Shown: piece by piece, positions 19,927-25,348 of the stretch
How the letters are laid out: each line of letters starts with the position of its first letter
How positions within the stretch are numbered: the first letter of the stretch is position 1
NCBI GenBank assembly: GCA_026260175.1
Contig: JAKCWW010000301.1
Span: forward strand, 1,012 to 26,359
Source: Reticulitermes lucifugus
Taxonomy: Eukaryota > Arthropoda > Insecta > Blattodea > Rhinotermitidae
Reading direction: 5' to 3'
Length of the DNA: 25,348 bases
The notes under the pieces: model-generated
What the model saw: only the letters and a program-made list of their open reading frames with translations
Databases searched by the model: none
What the model was told of the DNA's origin: nothing
Translations under genes and position numbers: made by a program

Positions 19927-20100
19927 GTAGTTATTAGGCGCTTTTCGCGTAAGTCGCGAAAAGCGCCTAGTAACTGCGGCCTGTCCGTTTGTCCGTATGC
20001 ATGATCGCGGCTCCCACTAGACGGATTTTCGTGAAATTTGGTATTAAAGACTTTTATTAAAATCTGTCGAGAAAGTCCAGATTTAATTAAAATGGGGAAA
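19927..20100 (+). repeat. Hairpin-headed dispersed repeat, well-preserved copy
   Basis: The head is a 51-nt palindrome. Arms 19927-19949 and 19955-19977 pair over 23 bp, the inner 15 bp perfectly (TAGGCGCTTTTCGCG and its complement), and two outer positions are G-T wobbles. The loop is TAAGT. Then follow CTGTCCGTTTGTCCG (about 19980-19994) and GGATTTTCGTGAAATTTGGT (about 20022-20041). The 18656 copy shares the hairpin and CTGTCCGT units. The minus-strand copy at 4165-4575 shares the CTGTCCGT and GAAATTYGGTA units but not the hairpin. Confidence 0.65.
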
Positions 20101-20190
20101 CATATCGAGCACTCCACATGGAGACGTAAGTACGTTTATATTGCTGACAGCTGTACGAACTATTTTGTAGGTCGATACAATCTAAAGGGA

Positions 20191-20302
20191 AACCATTGTT
20201 GCGTTTCCGTGGCAACACTCAGCAGTTTTATATTGTTGACAGGGGCATGTGGCTCCAACAATACACATAACGCATTGTTTCGTATCCATGGCAACAATGG
20301 TT
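20191..20302. repeat. 12-bp inverted repeat with X-box-like sites
   Basis: AACCATTGTTGC (20191-20202) and GCAACAATGGTT (20291-20302) are perfect inverted copies. Adjacent GTTTCCGTGGCAAC (20203-20216) and GTATCCATGGCAAC (20282-20295) resemble the RFX X-box consensus GTNRCC-N-RGYAAC, each missing one position. Whether they bind RFX is not shown. They may simply be parts of a repeat. Confidence 0.35.
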
Positions 20303-22154
20303 ACGCGAACGCGCCACCGTGTTACGTTATACGCACAATGCGTCTCCTATTTGTTAGGAGGTGGGTGGGCGGGACGGTCCCATAACTGGCTTGGATGCTG
20401 GCCCCTGTTGGACTTCAGTGTCCGGTCATGTAGACCGCAGCAAGCCGTTTTATGGATTGCGCCATCCGTTTCCGCTCTGATAGCCGGTAAATATTTCTTG
20501 GATTACTTAGTGACGTTTTGTGAGTTACATGTGCTTACAGCGTCGAATGGGGCTTGGTGATTTGGAAATAATGTTAATATGGTGATTTGAGAAACGAAGT
20601 GGATGTGGTGATCCTGAGATTATGCGTCTTTGGTTGTGGTGTGTTTTAAGGTAGTGCAGGTTTTGATTTCTGTCAAATTTTGACAGGCTTTGCCATATCA
20701 AATGAATAGCCCGGTGTGGCCCCCGTTAGAACTACAGTGAGTGAGCTATGTGGGGGACTGTCGAGCGGAGCTGAATGTAACATGACTGTATTGCTAACGG
20801 TATTAATACGCTGTGTATTTGTTCTACCCGCTGCCCCATTTATTCACGCATAATAATTATTTCAGGCAGTGCCTGATCAATTTCATTTAAATTCTGTATC
20901 AGAGATACGTCACCGTAAGCTGTCCCAGCTTTGTGGTTTTCACTTGTAGTTAATACAAACCTGGAGACTGTGAAATTTGTACATGAGATCATCGTTGGCG
21001 CCGTTTAAAGTAGGATATTCAAAGCCTGTATAAAATTATAGATTTTCTAAACAGATTATGAGCAAGATTTGTTACGGCAAGTGCTTTGAACACTGAACAT
21101 GGCCCGGTGGCCGATGAATTATTTCAGATTAATAACTGAAAAATGATTATATCGTGATATGCCACATACACGAGTGTATGTGAGGTGCCCTGTAGGAAGG
21201 GCCTGTCTAAACACGAAGGGGTTCGGCTAATGGAATTACTGTTCCTGCTAGTTGTAAATACCATGCATTTACTCTGCCTTCGTCTCAGTACATGTCCTTA
21301 ATTTTGTAGACAGACAGAATATCTTCGAAGAATAGACCATTCTATCTGCTGCCTTGAGCCACTCTGCAGGAACACATGGCGTTCACTGTCGATTTAGTAA
21401 TCACATCAACACAGGTTTTTCTTAGGTTTCTTAACACAAATAATCACTTGAGCTACGTCGGAATGTTTGAACCCCTCTGAGTTTTAAACGTATTCTGTAC
21501 AAACCTTGCACTGTTTAACTGTAATCAGTAATGTAACCTTCACATTACAGGAAATTCTTGCATACACTTTATTCACTTACGTGAATGTTTTCGACATGTT
21601 TCGGCCCTAAGGTCTTTTATGTGAGTAATCGTTTTATCTGACAGTTAATGGAATAATGCCGAAGGTTTTAACATAATACGAATACAATTATAAATGTAAC
21701 AACAGATACAAGATATACAGTTACATCCAATAATATGACGCTGTAATAAAATGTTATATTCAGAAGGCAGTGCTTTATACCCAGATTAACGTAACAGGTT
21801 AAAATTTGTTGCAGTGTGGTTCGGTTGAGATCTTTAGTGTTTCTGCGTAAGAAGTGTGTGATGCGGACGTTTGTCAGCTTCCCATACTTTGCCATATACA
21901 GCCCAGTGGTTACTTTATGTACCACCACGTTTAACATCCAAAACTCCTACACACACACACACGCATACACTGTATTTGTTTCCTATGTATCTCACAACAA
22001 ACAGTGATTATTTCCCTATGGAGCATTAACGATTGGGTTTTATAACCGAGACGGAGTGTGTTTACTGTGCGGTACGACCTGAGTTTTCAAATATAACTTA
22101 GTTAAGCAAAGTCTGTAAAAGGTTAAACATCCTGCCTCCCAGACTCCACAGCAC
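20303..22154. other. Unassigned stretch with short palindromes
   Basis: Two small palindromes are visible: CTGTCAAATTTTGACAG (20670-20686), and CACATACAC facing GTGTATGTG (21163-21171 and 21174-21182). A short (AC)n run lies at about 21950-21962. No gene is supported. Confidence 0.45.
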
Positions 22155-22225
22155 CGAGCTAGCTGGCTTAGTGCTGGCGCTGCTGCCTGTATTCAGGAAG
22201 TGACTGGATCGATTCTTGACATTCA
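22155..22225 (+). mobile_element. Possible tRNA-derived SINE head
   Basis: TGGCTTAGTGCTGG (about 22163-22176) resembles a box A and GGATCGATTCTTGACATT (about 22206-22223) a box B, at roughly tRNA spacing. No known body from the other families follows. It may be a fragment of another SINE family. Confidence 0.45.
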
Positions 22226-22548
22226 TCGTGACTTTCTTCAGCCCCTTCTGATAAATTCCGGGAGATCGCCTCACATAGGCCACGGCCACTTCAAGTAATT
22301 CCCAAGGCATCGTTCACCAAACCATCATGTCATTCGACGCCGTGTGTTGTGAGATAGACCTCATTAAATAAACAAACTACAAACCACAGCTTAGCGGCCG
22401 ACCAGCGGACCACCGGTTTGTAAATCGACTCATCCACCGTTGTATGCTTCAAAAGGGAGAAACTGCGGGCGCGTTATGACGTTGTTGCGTGTTATGTGTT
22501 ATGAATAGGGAGATAAAATAATCGAATTTAGGTTCACAGTAAATATGC

Positions 22549-22730
22549 TGGTCCCGTGCCGTAGGTCAGGGTGTCAGTACCCGGATTCTCACCTCGGAGA
22601 TCCAGGATCAATCCCACCGTCATAGCGTGTTGAATTTCTAGCGGACAAAGCGGCATTGGTGCAGCTTTTTCTTCGAACACTTCGTTTTCATTCTGCCAGT
22701 TAGCATTCCTATATTCTTGCTCATGTTGTG
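22549..22730 (+). mobile_element. SINE-C copy, diverged
   Basis: A tRNA-like head with a weak box B, GGATCAATCCC (about 22606-22616), is followed by GCGGACAAAGCGGCATTGGT (about 22642-22661). Next come the CAGCTTTTTCTTCGAACACT and TTTTCATTCTGCC blocks that parallel 8426-8495. The tail seen after 8500 is missing. No target duplication is recognisable. Confidence 0.7.
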
Positions 22731-23502
22731 GTGGTGGTAATTCGATTTAGTTCAGTTCCGTCTTTACTTTCATGTCCGTGTTTTGTAGCCAGAATAATAA
22801 ATCTCCGTAAGGACGCGTGTTTCATCCAGTAGTGCCATACCACGTAGTATATAGGCCTGCCATTAAAGCCTGAATGCCAATTTCACCCAGTGATTTAGAT
22901 AAACAAATCAGAAGTTTAGTGAAATTTTCTTTATTTTTACTTATCGCCATCATAATTTTCTTGGTAAATATTTAATCTCAGACACGAATCCCGTTGCAGA
23001 TTGTGGAATTGAAGATCCCAGCACACGTATTTGATTGCAGCTTGCTGTAGAGAATTGTATTCAGGAAAGGTCGTATGCTACATCTTATAAGTAGACTTAG
23101 GTTTGCCTGCTGAAGGTTTAGTTTTAGAGGAACCTGTACAGGACATCAGAAGGAGCAATATTGCAGATGTTGCAAGCCTTCACGGTCAGTCGTATCCGTT
23201 TCCGATGACCTAGGTCGTCACAAAAGTATGGTCACTCTGTCTCGAGTGAGTTTCAAGAAACATGTAGGGAGTGAGCTTTGAGATAGGATCTTGTGTGTTT
23301 TGGTCACAACTGTTGTTTGTGCTTACTATATGTCTCCTGTTTTAGTCCCGTCGAGAACCAGCTTCCCGACTGAGGGATTTTGGAAATGTGATGACACTCT
23401 TTCGCACCCCTTTTTATGGTGATAGAGCGTGGAGTGTTAGTCGGTCAGTGACTAGTAACGGGACAAACGGCTGCTTACAGGAATACTGGGGTATACCGCC
23501 AC
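22731..23502. other. Unassigned sequence
   Basis: No gene or repeat is supported. Confidence 0.45.
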
Positions 23503-23779
23503 CAGAGATCCACAATTTTCCAAAAATGTAGGAGCCACCTCCAAATTTTCGTCTACAGGTGGGTAAACTGGAGCAAGTTCCGTACTGAGGACCTACTGTT
23601 CTGGAGTGACCTGTGACCCTTAGTATTATCTGGCGCCCTCTGCTTGGTACATGTGAACTGATACACATTTTTGTATGTAAGGAAAAAAACCTCAGTTATT
23701 ACGCTGGAAATATTAGGTGCCACCACATAACATTTAGTTGCCCGGGACTACAAGGCGCTCCGGGTTTTGTGCACCCCTG
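23503..23779 (-). mobile_element. CAGGGG-family hAT-like MITE, full length
   Basis: On the minus strand the element begins CAGGGGTGCACAAAACCCGG at 23779. It ends at 23503, whose inward reading is CAGAGATCCACAATTTTCC. The interior matches 25099-25283 closely over TAGGAGCCACCTCCAAATT and over ACACATTTTTGTATGTAA. The length, 277 bp, agrees with the 279 bp of the 15942 copy. No convincing target duplication remains. Confidence 0.8.
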
Positions 23780-24609
23780 CCCTACCATATCGTCCTCCAA
23801 GTGATAGTAGAAATGAAGCAGATATGGCGCTCGAAACGGTACTTTGGTCTTAACACTGGGGTCATCCAAAGGACCCTCCATAAGGCACCGTGAAGTAAGC
23901 TGTACTTAAACCACGAAAGTGCTTACTTATTATAATGATTTTATTTTATGTTGTTCATTGTCGTAGCACCGCGTTGTGATTGCGTTGTGAATTAAGTGGT
24001 TGCCAAAGAAGGAAGTAGTGGTCGGGTTGGATCGTTTTTGCACTGCACGAGTATCGCGGTAATAGGCTCTTAGCAACGGAGAGCGTTGTATGGCAGGGCT
24101 TTGTATATGCGATTACCTTCAGAACGTTCATAATGAAATCTGTCTTTGAAGAAATTTATGTGGGGAAACTCTTCGAAACTCACAAAACTATTTCTGGAAG
24201 GAGTGTGTACCATTGTGCTTGGCGGTGAGACCGGGAGCTTTGTAGTCGATCTGCTAAGATCCAGAACGTGAAGGCTTCGCTGTACGTAAGGTCCTGATCA
24301 GGACTGGTGTAAAGTGTCACGTGACAGACCCGAGTGCTGGCGGAAACAAGTAATAGCTGAGACGAGTTCGACGGCTAAAAAAGAGCAGCTTTTCATGACG
24401 GTGATGGGCGGGCTGCCCCTGATATGTGCCCGACACACACAACAGAACCGCTAATTTAATTTGTTAGTGGAATAAGCCGCCGGAGGACACTGTAGATTGG
24501 AAGAGAGGAGGGGAGGATGTGAAGTATTGAGCCGAGTTCGTGTCCATACCCTGCAGATCAACAGTCGGGGAAGGCGTGGCAAAACGTGCACACTTCGTGT
24601 CACTCGGTA
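23780..24609. other. Unassigned sequence
   Basis: No gene or repeat is supported. Confidence 0.45.
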
Positions 24610-24734
24610 CAGAATTGTGTGATGCATTTAAAACTTCTAGCTGGAGTATCTGAAGGGAAGAGACTTACTGGGTGATCTAGGCGTGGATGGAAGAATGGGA
24701 TATAATGTAAAGACGGATTGTAAGGAGTTCGGTT
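24610..24734 (+). pseudogene. LINE C-terminal coding fragment, decayed
   Basis: Translation near 24635-24710 gives KLLAGVSEGKRLTG, stop, SRRGWKNGI. This parallels the EGKRPFGIPRRIWKDNI tract at 6770-6830 and belongs to the same LINE family. A frameshift near 24630 and in-frame stops make it dead. The part corresponding to WIDLA...NLRVP is missing, and the fragment ends at the left border of the MITE at 24735. Confidence 0.6.
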
Positions 24735-24883
24735 ATGGGGTGCACAGATTTTCGAAGTATGTAGGAGCCACCTTAAGCTTCCAGACGTCAGAAGAGTCAC
24801 ATGAAGCGGTTTCCGTACTGAGGATCCACACACATTAGATGTCACCGTACAAAGTGTAGTCTTCCGGGATTTGTTCACATCTG
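24735..24883 (-). mobile_element. CAGGGG-family hAT-like MITE, short copy
   Basis: The minus-strand start at 24883 reads CAGATGTGAACAAATCCCGG. The other end, read inward from 24735, is ATGGGGTGCACAGATTTTCG. Shared interior phrases are TAGGAGCCACCTTAAGCTTC and TCCGTACTGAGGATCCACAC. At 149 bp it lacks a large part of the middle, as the 166-bp copy at 967 does. Both ends have drifted from CAGGGG. Confidence 0.72.
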
Positions 24884-25098
24884 GATTAAACTATCTGTGA
24901 ATATTTTGCATTGCTAGGCTGTTATGAACAGGAGTTCTGTGAAAGGCGGGCAGTTAGTTCCTCTACTGCCTGTTTGACGCTTAGCGCCATTGAGTTTGAT
25001 AAGAATAAGTGGAGCTCTGCCTCTTTTTCCCTCTATCCTTCATGGCGTTTACACTTTACCTTTTTGACTTCATTGAGACCTGTATGTATGCTGTCAGC

Positions 25099-25283
25099 CA
25101 AGTGTCCACAAATTTTCCAAGAATCTAGGAGCCACCTCCAAATTCTAGGCATCATAATGGTGGCATTAAGGAAGTTCATCCTGAGGTCCCACAGTGCTGG
25201 GGCGAGCTGTGATCGTCAGTGTTATGTGGCGCTTTCTGCTCGGTGCATGCGAACTGTTACACATTTTTGTATGTAAAGACAAA
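25099..25283 (-). mobile_element. CAGGGG-family hAT-like MITE, interrupted copy
   Basis: The right end of the element, read inward from 25099, is CAAGTGTCCACAAATTTTCC. The interior follows the 23503 copy as far as ACACATTTTTGTATGTAAAG (about 25259-25278). There the match stops, and a tRNA-like sequence begins. The missing half may lie beyond the window, on the far side of the inserted SINE. Confidence 0.75.
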
Positions 25284-25348
25284 ATTGTCCGCGCGGTCTA
25301 AGGCGTGGGTCTACGGCCGCTCGCTTACTGGGATTGTGGGTTCGAATC
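25284..25348 (+). mobile_element. tRNA-derived SINE head, cut by window edge
   Basis: A box A, GCGGTCTAAGGCGTG (about 25294-25308), and a box B, GGTTCGAATC (25339-25348), sit at tRNA-like spacing. The form GCGGTCTAAGGCG resembles a Leu-type tRNA. It could be the start of a SINE inserted into the MITE at 25099, or a tRNA gene; the location inside a MITE favours a SINE. The 3' part is outside the window. Confidence 0.6.

Noticed and set aside
21540..21640. A phrase around GTTTTCGACATGTTTCGGCCC resembling the edge of known retroelements
   Set aside because: It is too short and has no second copy in the window, so no element can be named.
25284..25348. A functional tRNA gene at the right edge
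   Set aside because: The box A and B spacing fits, but the sequence interrupts a MITE and the acceptor end is outside the window. A SINE head is more likely.
1..25348. CRISPR arrays, operons, prophage or other prokaryotic systems
   Set aside because: No spaced direct repeats, ribosome binding sites or dense coding. The repeats and tRNA-derived SINEs are eukaryotic.

Overview
This window is non-coding eukaryotic nuclear DNA. No bacterial-style gene layout, rRNA or functional tRNA gene is visible, and no open reading frame supports an intact host protein. The content is dense with short interspersed elements (SINEs), non-autonomous DNA transposons (MITEs), decayed 3' ends of non-LTR retrotransposons and a few microsatellites. 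The style of these repeats suggests a large, repeat-rich hemimetabolous insect genome, with a cockroach or termite (Blattodea) as my best guess. That guess rests on remembered repeat style, not on a search. One unresolved base (n) lies at 13018.

Left third (1-8.3 kb): a LINE 3' tail opens the window. It is followed by a hAT-type MITE with perfect 8-bp target duplications (135-526), a CAGGGG-ended hAT-type MITE (967-1132) and a Tigger/pogo-type MITE flanked by TA (2625-2953). Several copies of one tRNA-derived SINE family, called SINE-A here, lie at about 2215-2395, 3845-4075, 4575-4850 and 5768-6053. The last has a perfect 10-bp target duplication. A dispersed repeat module sits at 4165-4575, and decayed LINE 3' ends lie at 6175-6232 and 6725-7020.

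Middle (8.3-16.2 kb): a second SINE family (SINE-C, 8336-8632) and another LINE 3' end (9910-10130). Then come an interspersed repeat carrying an exact 90-bp tandem duplication (10446-10625), a 233-bp fold-back element (11202-11434), two more SINE-A copies (12145-12312 and 12555-12838), a second hAT-type MITE with perfect target duplications (13006-13257), and a (CCA)n tract. A frameshifted pogo/Tigger-class DDE transposase remnant lies on the minus strand (14557-15014). A CAGGGG MITE closes the region (15942-16220).

Right third (16.2-25.3 kb): mostly unassigned sequence. It holds SINE-A at 18944-19189 with a 15-bp target duplication, and two copies of a hairpin-headed repeat module (18656 and 19927), one with a 23-bp stem. 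A SINE-C copy (22549-22730), a LINE fragment (24610-24734) and three minus-oriented CAGGGG MITE copies (23503, 24735, 25099) follow. The last MITE is interrupted by the tRNA-like head of another SINE at the window edge.

Nothing here works together as a gene system. The biology is the layering of transposable elements. The best leads for new description are the hairpin-headed module, the exact 90-bp duplication, the fold-back element, and the MITE families whose ends can be defined from this one sequence.
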